From Nitrospira sp. LK70 (GTDB lineage: Bacteria > Nitrospirota > Nitrospiria > Nitrospirales > Nitrospiraceae): DNA of 64,000 nucleotides. A model generated the notes under the pieces. It saw only the letters and a list, made by a program, of their open reading frames with translations, was not told where the DNA came from and ran no database searches. Position 1 is the first letter of the stretch. The number at the start of each line of letters is the position of its first letter. Of the stretch, positions 1-8,907 are shown one piece after another. The stretch spans positions 1 through 64,000 of the forward strand of contig PHGD01000010.1 in NCBI GenBank assembly GCA_011090425.1. Reading direction: 5' to 3'. Both the position numbers and the translations under genes were made by a program.

Positions 1-143
1 TCGGCGCCCGATCGTGCCGAAGCCGGACCATCCGTGGAGGAAGCGGCTGCTGCAGAAACGGGACGTACACGCGGCAGCAGCCGGACCATAAACCGGACAT
101 TTCTACTTTGGGAAGAAGAGGACATTTCTAAATTGGGTTGACA
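1..143 (+). mobile_element. Right end of an insertion sequence (left part outside window)
   Basis: The segment holds the end of a transposase reading frame (stop at 89-91) followed by about 50 bp of terminal sequence in which GGACATTTCTA occurs twice (95-105 and 120-130). The likely outer end is TTGACA at 138-143, which read inward on the other strand begins TGTCAACCC. Repeated terminal boxes and a TGT end are typical of IS481/IS21-type elements; the exact family is inferred, not proven. It lies 113 bp upstream of the tRNA-Ser gene. Confidence 0.6.
2..91 (+). CDS. Transposase, C-terminal 29 residues only (partial at window start)
   Basis: Frame 2 is open from the window edge to the TAA at 89-91 and ends ...KPDHPWRKRLLQKRDVHA.... 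A PDHPWR motif close to the C-terminus is common in IS481-type DDE transposases with an integrase core. Nothing of the catalytic DDE domain is inside the window, so activity cannot be judged. The frame stops just before the terminal repeats of the element, which supports the reading. Confidence 0.5.
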   Translation, partial: RRPIVPKPDHPWRKRLLQKRDVHAAAAGP

Positions 144-256
144 TGACTCAATAGGAGCCGTTGCAAAACCTTATCAGCCAAGGTAAGCTCGCAGACTCAT
201 CGAGCATGTTCTCCTCACCTGCTCGATACTCAAACCAGCCGACGATCTGCCATACC

Positions 257-346
<90 letters not shown>

Positions 347-409
347 AACCAGCAGCCGTGTCTGCGCAATTTGTCAAACCGATCCAAAACCCATCGCCCC
401 AAGAACAAC

Positions 410-547
410 AGAGAGAGGGTGGGATTCGAACAAGAGGGTCCGCGGGGGAAAGGTTCCCCCGCGTGGGGAGCGTACGAGGGGGCTTGGCCCCCTCAGTAGG
501 AGCGTGAGCGTCTCGGCGAACGCGACTTCGAATGCCCACCCTCTCGG
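410..547. repeat. tRNA-Ser 3'-end-derived structured element
   Basis: Positions 412-431 are the reverse complement of tRNA positions 323-342 with 19 of 20 bases matching. Positions 526-547 carry the same tRNA 3' end in direct orientation with one extra G. The two arms are inverted to each other and enclose three hairpins: CGCGGGGGAA/TTCCCCCGCG at 441-463, GAGGGGGC/GCCCCCTC near 476-494, and a weaker GCGT/ACGC fold at 502-522. No credible gene lies here. It resembles a REP- or MITE-like palindromic element, or a decayed integration site at a tRNA gene; which of these cannot be told from one copy. Confidence 0.6.
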
Positions 548-569
548 CATCTTGCTGGGCAAGATGCCG
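545..569. terminator. Strong hairpin, possible terminator
   Basis: An 11-bp perfect stem (CGGCATCTTGC / GCAAGATGCCG) with a 3-nt loop sits immediately 3' of the minus-strand DUF2779 gene and downstream of the tRNA element. There is no T run, so a rho-independent terminator is not certain; a transcript boundary between convergent units is the likely role. Confidence 0.5.
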
Positions 570-571
570 GA

Positions 572-2095
572 TCACGACCCGACTTCTTCCGCCTTCCCTC
601 GCAACACCTTCCGCAGTTCCACCATCGCCAGCGTATCTCTCTCACAATAGCGTAACAACGCCTCCCGTATGGAATCCCGCTCCACCCAATCGCTTTCGAG
701 AAAGACCATCCGGTAGTATTCAGCCGCCGCCTGCCCTCCCTCCTGAATCATGAGATCGCCATACCCAAGCGACGGCACGACCGCCGGCAACACAGACTTG
801 ATCGAATAGGATCCATGAAAGGCTGGATGATAATAATGACCTTTGATGACAGCGAGCAGATCCCATAAGCGCTTCACGATCGCTTTGAACGCCGATTTGA
901 ACTCGGGAAAAGTCTCCGCAAGTTGTCGTATGATGGCCTCCTCATAGGCTGAATAGACGACGATGCTCCCTTTCTCGCCGAGGGACTCAATCAAGGCCTC
1001 CGCCCAACGTCTGCGCGGCTCCGACGCTTCATGGTGAAGAAACTCCCGGTGCATGATCTCGCCTGATTCGAGTTCAATATGATTGGACCACTGAACCGGA
1101 AGAGACTGATAGGGCCTGGTCGAAGGAAACCGCGGCAGTGCCAACATGACGGTTTCGGCATCGAGATGGTGGATGGGATAGTTGACCGAACGAAGAATCT
1201 GACCTAAATCCGACGAAATCCACTCGACGTTGTCTTTGACCCTTCTTTGTATATCCGACAGCCTTGTTTCACGCGGAATTTCGTCGATCGTCCCGATGCC
1301 CTGTCGGACAAGTTGACTGACAATCTCTTTCCTGCCGGGCAGATGATAGATCCAGCGCTGTGGTTTGTCCTTCGTGCAATAGGCCCAAAAGGGACATTCG
1401 TAGGGGGCGTGACAATGTTGATCGGGCTCGATCATCGGTGGTTCAGAATTCAGCACCCTCACCTTCATCGCAGCTAATCGTTCAGGCACCTGCCCTCGAC
1501 GATCCACCACAGCTTCCGATACATCTTCAATCGAGAAGAGCGCCTGCAGATCAACCTCACCACCTTGGTAGAGATAGCCCGTGTCGATATGCATCAGACA
1601 GGTCGCATCAAGCCTCACCCCGGTCCCTTGGACGACGTAGCTTTGTATGGATAGATCATCCAGGTGGATATCTTTCACCCTGGTTGATGACTTTACTTCG
1701 ATCAAACGCCAAGATGACGATCCCCCAGGAGTATTCCGCACGCGCTCCAAAATATCGACGCGCACAACGACTCCGTCATGCTCGAATGCCCCCTCGAAGA
1801 TGGCGGGAATGTCCGAATTGCGCAGCAACGCGGCGGTCTCCGCGATCGCCGCCTCCCGCTGACGAAATCCTGATTTGACCAACACACCACCGCGAAAGCG
1901 CTGCTGCGCCAAAATCCCGATCTCGGTTCCCATGTTCAAGATCGCCTGCGTCGACGCATCCGGCGGGGTCGCCAAGGTGGGATGATGAATTTCCAGATAG
2001 AGCCGCTTGTGGCATTGCAATCCTGAGAGAAATTTTGATTTCGACAGACGGGGTGGTGCGAACGTCGTGGAAGATCCCTTGTGAACGTCGGCCAT
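572..2095 (-). CDS. DUF2779 family protein with Cas4/RecB-like nuclease fold
   Basis: The 507-residue protein has an N-terminal LSKSKFLSGLQCHKRLYLE segment typical of DUF2779/RecB-like proteins. A PD-(D/E)XK-type core follows, with DG...VRVDILE near residues 108-116 and LIEVKSS near 130-136 as catalytic acidic and lysine candidates. A cluster of four cysteines (QHCHAPYECPFWAYC plus the upstream QCHK) could hold an Fe-S cluster as in Cas4. The C-terminal half is the DUF2779 region with HHLDAETVMLALPRF, resembling a ribonuclease-H/exonuclease-like fold. It is a single gene, divergent from the MATE exporter. The physiological role of this family is not established; a nucleic-acid processing or defence function is inference. 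Confidence 0.75.
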   Translation of the reverse strand: MADVHKGSSTTFAPPRLSKSKFLSGLQCHKRLYLEIHHPTLATPPDASTQAILNMGTEIGILAQQRFRGGVLVKSGFRQREAAIAETAALLRNSDIPAIFEGAFEHDGVVVRVDILERVRNTPGGSSSWRLIEVKSSTRVKDIHLDDLSIQSYVVQGTGVRLDATCLMHIDTGYLYQGGEVDLQALFSIEDVSEAVVDRRGQVPERLAAMKVRVLNSEPPMIEPDQHCHAPYECPFWAYCTKDKPQRWIYHLPGRKEIVSQLVRQGIGTIDEIPRETRLSDIQRRVKDNVEWISSDLGQILRSVNYPIHHLDAETVMLALPRFPSTRPYQSLPVQWSNHIELESGEIMHREFLHHEASEPRRRWAEALIESLGEKGSIVVYSAYEEAIIRQLAETFPEFKSAFKAIVKRLWDLLAVIKGHYYHPAFHGSYSIKSVLPAVVPSLGYGDLMIQEGGQAAAEYYRMVFLESDWVERDSIREALLRYCERDTLAMVELRKVLRGKAEEVGS

Positions 2096-2168
2096 CGTCC
2101 TACAATCCCTGACACCATCACCGATTTGTCACATGGCGGAAGGAGGAACTCTGTTAGGATAGCGCCCC

Positions 2169-3494
2169 ATGGGCAACGCTGTCACCCAGATCAGACGGTC
2201 CGTGATGATCTTGGCGCTCCCCGTCACGCTCACCACGTTTCTTCAACGGGCCGAAGGCATTGTCGCCGTCCTCTTGGTCGGCGGACTGGGCGCAACCTCG
2301 ATCGCCGCGGTCGGCCTGGGGCAACTGTTGACGTTCGTGGCAACGACGTTGGTCTCCGGAATTTCGGTCGGGACGAATGTCATTGTCGCCCAATTGTGGG
2401 GGGCCAGACGCCGACAGGACGCGGGAGAAGCGGCCCGTCACTTCTTGTGGCTTTCGATCGGCCTATCGCTCCTGTTGGCTGGCCTTGGAATAGCCGGCAA
2501 TCAGTTCGTCATGCAGCAACTTGGCGCAAAATCCGCCGTCATTGAGCTCGCCCTCCCCTATTCGACCATTATCTTCTTTGTGATTCCCTGTACCGTCCTC
2601 ATCCAAGTTCTGTCGTCCATCCTCCAAGGCACAGGCGACACGAAGACCCCCATGTATGGTCTGATCGGCGTCAACCTCCTCCACATCTGCCTTGCGTACC
2701 CGCTCATCTATGGACGATGGGGAGCTCCCAACTTGGGTCTCAAAGGAGCGGCCATCGCGGTCGGACTCGCCGAAGCGACGGGGATGCTCTATCTCTTGCT
2801 GCGCTGTCGCCCAATCTTGAAGGAGTCATCCACGTTGCGCATAGACTTGATTCGATCGATCTGGGAGGTGGGAGCGTCGGTGTCCGGCGAACGAATCATC
2901 CAACAGGCGGGAATTTTCCTCTACACCAAGCTGGTCTTACTGTACGGCACCGTCGCCTATGCCGCTCACCAAGTCGGCCTGTCGATTGAATCATTCTCAT
3001 TCTTGCCTGGGTATGGCCTCGCCATCGCCGCCGCGACCATGGTAGGGCAAAGCATCGGGGCAGGGAAGTACGCCAGAGCCAAGCGGGAGAACTGGGAGGC
3101 CAATCGGATCGCCGTCGTTCTGATGGCCTTCATGGGGATCATTTTTTTCTTTTTCCCCTATGCACTGCTTCGTGCTTTTACGACCGATGACGCGGTGATC
3201 GAGCTTGGAACTATGTTTTTGAAGATCGTCGCCTTATTGCAAATACCGCTGGCTCTCACCATGGTACTGGCCGGATCGCTCCGAGGCGCCGGCGACACAC
3301 GCTTCATTATGGGTGCCACAATGATCGGCATGTGGGGCGTCCGCGTCCCGTTGGCACTGATCGCCTCTCTCTGGATGCGTCACTCCGTCTTTTATATCTG
3401 GGCAGCGATGATCGCTGACTGGACCGTGCGAATGGGACTATTACTCTGGCGGTATCAATCGGAACGGTGGCGGCAGATTCAAGTCATTCGCTGA
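2169..3494 (+). CDS. MATE family multidrug/Na+ efflux transporter
   Basis: A 441-residue integral membrane protein with about 12 hydrophobic segments and the two-fold MATE repeat. The signature LQGTGDTKTPM (about residue 156) in the N-half is mirrored by LRGAGDTRFIM (about residue 373) in the C-half. MATE proteins export cationic compounds using Na+ or H+ gradients; the substrate here cannot be predicted. The start ATG at 2169 follows a GTTAGGAT sequence. The last 16 bp overlap the convergent small membrane protein at 3479-3850. Confidence 0.88.
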   Translation: MGNAVTQIRRSVMILALPVTLTTFLQRAEGIVAVLLVGGLGATSIAAVGLGQLLTFVATTLVSGISVGTNVIVAQLWGARRRQDAGEAARHFLWLSIGLSLLLAGLGIAGNQFVMQQLGAKSAVIELALPYSTIIFFVIPCTVLIQVLSSILQGTGDTKTPMYGLIGVNLLHICLAYPLIYGRWGAPNLGLKGAAIAVGLAEATGMLYLLLRCRPILKESSTLRIDLIRSIWEVGASVSGERIIQQAGIFLYTKLVLLYGTVAYAAHQVGLSIESFSFLPGYGLAIAAATMVGQSIGAGKYARAKRENWEANRIAVVLMAFMGIIFFFFPYALLRAFTTDDAVIELGTMFLKIVALLQIPLALTMVLAGSLRGAGDTRFIMGATMIGMWGVRVPLALIASLWMRHSVFYIWAAMIADWTVRMGLLLWRYQSERWRQIQVIR

Positions 3495-3850
3495 TCTGAC
3501 CAAGCATAGGCTGCACCAAAACACAAACCGGCCACCGATGCCTGGAGGAACGCATTCTCTGAATTGACGGCAATGGCCCACCACAAGACAGCCGCGAGTA
3601 GACCCGAGATCGCGCCGAGCAGGATCTTGCCACCCGAAAGCCTGAGCCAATCCGTAAAGACGACCCAGGTGGTCATATAGGTCACCCCGGCAGCAATCGA
3701 CGCCCAGAGGTGCATGAGATCGCGATTGAAGAACCAGACTTGAATCACCCCTGCAATCACGCCAAGAATGAGGCCCGTGATCGCTCTTTTTAGTAACAGG
3801 GAATAGTGAAACGCGGTATCAGGCAATCTATCCTCCATCCAACCGGTCAA
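3479..3850 (-). CDS. Small membrane protein, unknown function
   Basis: A 123-residue protein with four predicted hydrophobic helices (AITGLILGVIAGVIQVWFF, LWASIAAGVTYMTTWVVF, ILLGAISGLLAAVLWWAIA, and a final ASVAGLCFGAAYAW). No family recognised. An internal ATG four codons in (3838) is an alternative start. It converges on and overlaps the MATE gene by 16 bp. Frame and composition look like a real gene, but no function is claimed. Confidence 0.6.
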   Translation of the reverse strand: MTGWMEDRLPDTAFHYSLLLKRAITGLILGVIAGVIQVWFFNRDLMHLWASIAAGVTYMTTWVVFTDWLRLSGGKILLGAISGLLAAVLWWAIAVNSENAFLQASVAGLCFGAAYAWSDQRMT

Positions 3851-3947
3851 GCCTATGAGCCCTCTCGTCCACTACGAGGACGTATGGAATGCTATACCTC
3901 TGACCACCGGTAAAACTCAAGACACCATGGCACCCTTGAACGCCTCA

Positions 3948-4700
3948 TCAGTACAGCCACACCTGCCCGCCGGATCGGAGCACAACGCCTGATTGCGGCG
4001 TAACTTGCTCCATACCGAACAACCAGCGGCGCTCTGGACGCATGAAGTACAATTTTACGCTCTCAATCGCCGATCTACCGCTCGTTTCCATTTCAGACTG
4101 AGCCCCGAGAATTTGCCGCCAAGCCGAACGCCATCGTGAAGGGCGCACATGGATGGGGTCGAAGCCATACCATGCTGGATCCAGCTTAAACAATTTGGCG
4201 CCATAGGCAGCGGACAACGTGGTCAACCCCTCATTGACCAGCTCCGCTCGATTGAGTGCTTGCGTCAGTGAGAGCCGACAGAACGGCACAAGGACCGTGC
4301 GGAACGCCAGAAACTTGAGATTTGATAGGCGCTGGACGCTGGCCAGCGGCAAGTCAGTGAGAACGATATCGTTCGTGATAGCCCTCAGACGAGCGAGCGT
4401 CTCTTCGACCCACCCAAGCGTTCGCTCGACCGAGAAGCCATACAAAATGTCATTCCCGACATCCGTCACGAGCGCTCTGGTCACAATTCGAGGGCGCCGC
4501 TCCAACTCAGCCCATAGACCTGACTTGAGGATGCCGGGAAGTGTGCGAAATCCGAATAGGCTCGGGGCGCCGTAGGATCGCCCATGACCGAGCGCCGCCA
4601 GCACTTCGACATCTGGTCCCCATACCGATCGAGCTGTTGAGACGACTGTCTGGAAACCACGTGTCAGATTACTGGCGCCAAGTGCAACGACGCGAATCAT
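3948..4700 (-). CDS. SGNH/GDSL-hydrolase-like protein
   Basis: The 250-residue protein starts VVALGASNLTRG, which matches the block I position of SGNH hydrolases (GDSN/GASN). A block V-like FDPIHVRPS is near residue 183 and would supply the Asp-His pair. TDVGNDILYG near residue 80 resembles block III (GxND). This supports an esterase/lipase-type fold; substrate unknown. It lies 14 bp downstream of the ketopantoate-reductase fusion gene on the same strand, so the two may be co-transcribed. Confidence 0.6.
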   Translation of the reverse strand: MIRVVALGASNLTRGFQTVVSTARSVWGPDVEVLAALGHGRSYGAPSLFGFRTLPGILKSGLWAELERRPRIVTRALVTDVGNDILYGFSVERTLGWVEETLARLRAITNDIVLTDLPLASVQRLSNLKFLAFRTVLVPFCRLSLTQALNRAELVNEGLTTLSAAYGAKLFKLDPAWYGFDPIHVRPSRWRSAWRQILGAQSEMETSGRSAIESVKLYFMRPERRWLFGMEQVTPQSGVVLRSGGQVWLY

Positions 4701-4714
4701 TGTTCTCGATCAGA

Positions 4715-6061
4715 TTACGGCCTCGGAGGACAGTTTGTTTGTCTCGTGTCGCGCCCTGGCCCTTTCGTCACTTCGATCCTTGTCACGCCTTTTACATTGG
4801 CGCAGAGATCGCCGAGCCCCGGCGTGATCAGACGAAACGGGCCGCCCCTCGTGTCAGGCAACGGCGCTCCATCAAGTTCGTAAACGAGAACCCCATGTTC
4901 TCTGGCCTGATCAAGTGTGAGGCAGGCGGAGTATTTCCCGTCCGAAGCGTGAAAGGCAACATGATCCGCACCGATCGCCAAAGCCGGAACATCGAGCAAC
5001 CCCCTCAACCGAATCCCCCGTCCCTTCATACCCGGCATGACCGTTGAAACATCCACATAATGCTCAGCCGGCAATGAGGCGATCGCTGCATGATCGAAGG
5101 ACAGGGGCTGAACCACAGCGCCCTCTATTCGCACGCGCCCCTGACCGGTTTGCTCCTTCTCCGTGATCGTCTTGATCATCGCCGTCAGGGCTTCGTTCAC
5201 CGGTGTCGGAATGCCGAGATCGCGCCCCTTCCTGACGATGACGCCGTTCAGGTAATCAATCTCCGTCCGCCGTCCTGCCTTCCAATCGTCGTACATTGAG
5301 GTATGAATATCGCGAATCTCCTGGGAAGCTTTCACAACCCGTTCCGCCATGTCCGGAGGCAACGGTACTTTCAGCGTCGCCGACACTGCCGCGACTTCTC
5401 CGACGATCTGCCGGATCACGCCCGCCATCTCCGGATGGTCAAGCGCCTTGGCCACATGGTCGTCGATGAGCACAGTGATGGGATTAAAGACACAGTTCCA
5501 ACACATCTTTTCCCACTTCGTGCGGCGAATGTCCTTTGACAGATGACAAGGAATACCGGCCGAGGTGAATAGATCACGGATAGCGAGAAGACGTTCGCTC
5601 TCATGCCCCATCAGTTCGCCGATCGCCAACGCCCCTTTTTTATAATGGTCGATCACGCCAGGCTCGACGATTTTGGAGTAGATATAGGCAACGCCGCCGA
5701 CCACACAATCCCGTTGGATTCGCGCAAGAAGACGGTCTTCGGTATCGATCCCGTTCTGTAGGGTAAGAATCACGGTTTTTTCAGTAAGCGTCGGTTCGAT
5801 CTGGTTCAGGACCTCGTCGAGATCATAGGCCTTCACGCCGAGCACGATGAGATCCGGCCGAGGGAGCTGGCGCACATCCGAGGCTGCTTGAGGCTTGACC
5901 GTAAACGTTCCATCCGCGCTGCGGATCGTCAATCCGCTTCGTTTCACCGCCGCCAGCGTGTTGGGCCGCAGCAAGAATGAGACGTCTGGATGCTTCTTGG
6001 CCAATCGCGCTCCGAAAAACCCGCCGACTGAACCGGCGCCGACCATCAAGACCTGTTTCAT
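4715..6061 (-). CDS. panE: 2-dehydropantoate 2-reductase fused to a sulfite-oxidase-type molybdopterin domain
   Basis: Residues 1 to about 300 are a complete ketopantoate reductase. There is a Rossmann motif GAGSVGGFFGARL at 8-20, the KxxxN-type segment TKWEKMCWNCVFNP, and a C-terminal helical part. This enzyme makes pantoate for coenzyme A using NADPH. Residues about 305-445 are an extra domain ending GGPFRLITPGLGDLCANVKGV, the typical end of the sulfite oxidase/YedY Mo-cofactor fold. The usual Mo-binding cysteine is not visible: the expected place reads HYVDVSTVMPG. A standalone PanE is about 300 residues, so 448 is clearly a fusion. The extra domain may be structural or regulatory rather than a redox centre. 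coaX at 13663 serves the next step of the same pathway but is not linked. Confidence 0.8.
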   Translation of the reverse strand: MKQVLMVGAGSVGGFFGARLAKKHPDVSFLLRPNTLAAVKRSGLTIRSADGTFTVKPQAASDVRQLPRPDLIVLGVKAYDLDEVLNQIEPTLTEKTVILTLQNGIDTEDRLLARIQRDCVVGGVAYIYSKIVEPGVIDHYKKGALAIGELMGHESERLLAIRDLFTSAGIPCHLSKDIRRTKWEKMCWNCVFNPITVLIDDHVAKALDHPEMAGVIRQIVGEVAAVSATLKVPLPPDMAERVVKASQEIRDIHTSMYDDWKAGRRTEIDYLNGVIVRKGRDLGIPTPVNEALTAMIKTITEKEQTGQGRVRIEGAVVQPLSFDHAAIASLPAEHYVDVSTVMPGMKGRGIRLRGLLDVPALAIGADHVAFHASDGKYSACLTLDQAREHGVLVYELDGAPLPDTRGGPFRLITPGLGDLCANVKGVTRIEVTKGPGRDTRQTNCPPRP

Positions 6062-6177
6062 GCGTTCATCCTCATGGTGTTCATCCTCATGGTTGCCTGT
6101 GGAGCGCTCGTACTATAGCATGCGGTTTCGCAGCAACACAGCCGCACTTGGGAGATCGGTAATATCTCGGTAATATC

Positions 6178-6912
6178 ATGGCACCAGGATCTGATCTTGG
6201 AGTTGTGAGACAACAACTCTCTGTTGCCCAAAGGATTACCGTGCTCACCGGTGCCGGGATCTCGGCCGACAGCGGTGTGCCGACGTTTCGCGGAACGGAC
6301 GGCTTGTGGAAGAACTTTCGCGCCGAGGATCTAGCGACGCCCGAAGCCTTCGAGCGAGACCCTCGCCTCGTGTGGGAGTGGTACAACTGGCGGCGTGAGC
6401 TGATCGCCACAAAGCAGCCGAACTCTGCGCACAAAGCCATCGTCGAACTGGAGCGTCGCTCTCCGAACTTTTGGCTGATTACTCAAAACGTGGACGGGTT
6501 GCATCGAGACGCAGGCTCACAGAAACTCTCTGAGATTCATGGCAACATCTGGAAAGTTCGCTGCACCGGGTGTGGCCTGGTAGAAAACAACCGCAATGTA
6601 CCAATTGCCATCCTCCCGTCCTGTGCCGATTGCGGGTCGCTGCTCCGGCCCCATATCGTCTGGTTCGGAGAATCCTTGTTTGTCGAGGATCTCGACTGCT
6701 GTTCCAGAGCACTCCGACAGTGTGACGTCTTGCTCGTCATTGGGACGTCGGGAGTTGTACACCCCGCGGCTGGATTCGCATCGATTGCAAAACAAGCCGG
6801 TGCATTTGTCGCCGAAGTCAACCTCGATCCCACCCCACAATCGGCGCTGGTCGATATCTCACTGCAGGGTCGCGCAAAAGATCTCGTGCCGTTATTACTC
6901 GATCCGGCCTAG
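6178..6912 (+). CDS. cobB: NAD-dependent protein deacylase (sirtuin, Sir2/CobB)
   Basis: The 244-residue protein has TGAGISADSGVPTFRG at about 23-38 (NAD binding), QNVDGLH near 104-110 with the catalytic His in EIHG, and four zinc cysteines as C-x2-C ... C-x2-C (CTGCG and CADCG). YNWR near residue 69 matches the YxxR motif of class III sirtuins, which favour succinyl- and malonyl-lysine. It is therefore likely a desuccinylase/deacetylase acting on metabolic enzymes in the cytoplasm. The 3' end overlaps the convergent HAD gene by 18 bp. Confidence 0.92.
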   Translation: MAPGSDLGVVRQQLSVAQRITVLTGAGISADSGVPTFRGTDGLWKNFRAEDLATPEAFERDPRLVWEWYNWRRELIATKQPNSAHKAIVELERRSPNFWLITQNVDGLHRDAGSQKLSEIHGNIWKVRCTGCGLVENNRNVPIAILPSCADCGSLLRPHIVWFGESLFVEDLDCCSRALRQCDVLLVIGTSGVVHPAAGFASIAKQAGAFVAEVNLDPTPQSALVDISLQGRAKDLVPLLLDPA

Positions 6913-7620
6913 GAACGGGAACAGCCCTTCCAAGCTTCTGATAATCCGAACACCGCTTGCTTCCTGCTGCCTACCGTCACGATCCAACAGGACGGCCTGA
7001 AGACCGGCTTTCTCCGCACCTTCCACGTCGTCTCGCAAACTATCCCCGACGTGCAAGGCCTCCTCCGGATCGACCGCATGTTTCTCCAACGCGATGTGAA
7101 AGATTTGCGGGGACGGTTTTGCGGCTTGGGCCAAGCTTGAGATGGTCACCGTGTCGAAGGCATCGGCGATTCCCAGTCCACGCAACAGGGGAAATAGCCG
7201 GGAATCGAAATTCGAGATGATCCCGAGCTCCAGATCCCGTGCTTTGAGCCGAGTCAAGGTGGAAGCGGTTTCAGGAAACAAGCGCCATGATCGATGGTCC
7301 TCAAACACACGAAACACGTGATCGAAGAACTCATCGAATCGCTCGAACATACCCACACGATAGAAGACATGATGAACGATATCGAACCACCACAGCCGTT
7401 CACTCTGCTTGATTCGTGCCGGTTCAGTCGCGGCAAAGACCGGCGGCGGGGCTTCGCGGAACGCCCGTCTGAACGCTTGTTGAATCGCGATCAATGAGTC
7501 CAGTTTCTGGGGAAATCCGAATTCAACCGCATGTCGCAGATAGATCTCAGCGACTGACCCCTGCACGTGAAAAAGGGTATCGGCTGCATCGAAAAACACA
7601 ACTCGGATCGATGAACTCAT
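6895..7620 (-). CDS. HAD-superfamily hydrolase (REG-2/HDHD3-like)
   Basis: The 241-residue protein shows HAD motif I FFDAADTLF at about 9-17, motif II SNFDSR near 138-143, the motif III lysine in AKPSP, and motif IV HVGDSLRDDVEGA. A helical cap lies between motifs I and II, as in subfamily IA. This is a phosphatase-type fold of unknown substrate, closest in pattern to the REG-2-like group. It is convergent with cobB. Confidence 0.8.
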   Translation of the reverse strand: MSSSIRVVFFDAADTLFHVQGSVAEIYLRHAVEFGFPQKLDSLIAIQQAFRRAFREAPPPVFAATEPARIKQSERLWWFDIVHHVFYRVGMFERFDEFFDHVFRVFEDHRSWRLFPETASTLTRLKARDLELGIISNFDSRLFPLLRGLGIADAFDTVTISSLAQAAKPSPQIFHIALEKHAVDPEEALHVGDSLRDDVEGAEKAGLQAVLLDRDGRQQEASGVRIIRSLEGLFPFLGRIE

Positions 7621-7701
7621 GACGGGTCTACGCTGATCTCATTTCAGCAACCGACGCGTGCCGAAATGCATCGTGAATCCAATCTTCTATCGATGGTTTT
7701 C

Positions 7702-7730
7702 TTGACAAAGAATACCCCCCTTGCTAGCTT
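7702..7730 (+). promoter_or_regulatory. Sigma70-type promoter for the receiver-domain gene
   Basis: TTGACA at 7702-7707 is a perfect -35 box; 17 bp later TAGCTT at 7725-7730 is a plausible -10. Transcription would begin near 7737, ahead of a GGGAG ribosome site at 7750 and ATG at 7762. This argues against the longer in-frame start at 7666. Confidence 0.5.
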
Positions 7731-7761
7731 CGAAGAAACCAAAAAGTTGGGAGATTTTTTC

Positions 7762-8907
7762 ATGGCTTCGCCGATCTTCGTGGTGGACAGCAGCCCTGCG
7801 GTAAGACGGATGGTGGAACAGATCTCAACCTCGGAAGGGTTTGAGGTCGTTGGATTTCAGGACGGACCAGCCGCCCTTGAGGCCGCTCGGCGAAGCTCTC
7901 CCTCGCTGATCATCGCGGACTACCATCTCGATAACCTGACTTTTTCTGGGTTTTGCAAGGAGATCAACAATCTGGACCACCTGGCGGAAACCTATCTCGT
8001 TTCGTTGATGAATCCGGCTGATCGCCCGGACGAAAACCTCCTTCGCACGTTGGGTGTCAAAGCATTCCTGAAGAAACCGTTTCAATCTGAGGATTTGCTC
8101 GACGTGCTGAAAACGCTTCAACAGAAGCAACCTGATGCCGCGAACGGCAAGAGCCTGAAGCGCCGCGTCTGGCCTCCGACTTCGACCTCAACCAATTCCG
8201 ATGATGAGGGGATCAACCACCTGGCAAGTGACGACAAGCAAGAGGAAGTTATGGACCAGTCTGGCAGCTCACCCACGGCATCATTGACGTCACCAGTTAC
8301 CCACGCGGCCCCCGAAGATGCCATGAAGGGCCTCTTCGACCAACTCTTGCAATCGATGACCACACGAAGCCAGCAGAGTCTTGCCGATCTGGTCCCTCGT
8401 GTGATCGACGAGAAATTGACAACCCACGTCCGACCAACCGTTCAGAAGGAGTTACAAGCACAGCTCGGGAGCATTCTCTCTCAGGAATATCTCACAACGA
8501 TCATTCGGCCCCTGGTCTCTCAAACATTGCCCGCACTCATCAGAAAGGAATTCGAGGCCAGCGAACCCATCATCCGGCAAACCGTATCCGATGTAGCTAA
8601 AGCTTCCATCGGAGAGAGCGTTGATCGGCTGGTCAAGGATCAGGTCCAATCCGGAATCCATCGACACTTGCCCACAGTCGTACGAGAACAGGTGGGGGCG
8701 GTCGATCAGCTGGTCAAAGATGAGCTTCAACGTGCGGTACTGAAACAGGCCCCGCTACTGGCAGATGACTTGGTAAGAGCCGCAGTTGGAGAAACCATCG
8801 AGCAGGCTGTTCAGCGAATCGTGCCTGATATCGCCGAGCAGCACATCAAGGCTGAACTCAGACGTCTGATCGAGACTGATGAAGCATCACAGTCCTCTCA
8901 GACCTAA
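7762..8907 (+). CDS. Response-regulator receiver protein with long helical C-terminus
   Basis: The product is 381 residues from the chosen start. Residues 1 to about 125 form a receiver domain: IFVVDSSPAVRRM at the start, phospho-acceptor Asp in LIIADYHLDN, and the conserved Lys in AFLKKPF. A proline/serine-rich linker follows. The last 200 residues are a repetitive amphipathic region in which (I/V)-x-(E/D)-x2 units such as RPTVQKELQAQL, SQTLPALIRKEF and VREQVGAVDQLVKDEL recur. There is no DNA-binding or enzymatic output domain, so output probably occurs by protein contact or oligomerisation. Its stop overlaps the 37-residue gene on the other strand by 4 bp. Confidence 0.75.
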   Translation: MASPIFVVDSSPAVRRMVEQISTSEGFEVVGFQDGPAALEAARRSSPSLIIADYHLDNLTFSGFCKEINNLDHLAETYLVSLMNPADRPDENLLRTLGVKAFLKKPFQSEDLLDVLKTLQQKQPDAANGKSLKRRVWPPTSTSTNSDDEGINHLASDDKQEEVMDQSGSSPTASLTSPVTHAAPEDAMKGLFDQLLQSMTTRSQQSLADLVPRVIDEKLTTHVRPTVQKELQAQLGSILSQEYLTTIIRPLVSQTLPALIRKEFEASEPIIRQTVSDVAKASIGESVDRLVKDQVQSGIHRHLPTVVREQVGAVDQLVKDELQRAVLKQAPLLADDLVRAAVGETIEQAVQRIVPDIAEQHIKAELRRLIETDEASQSSQT

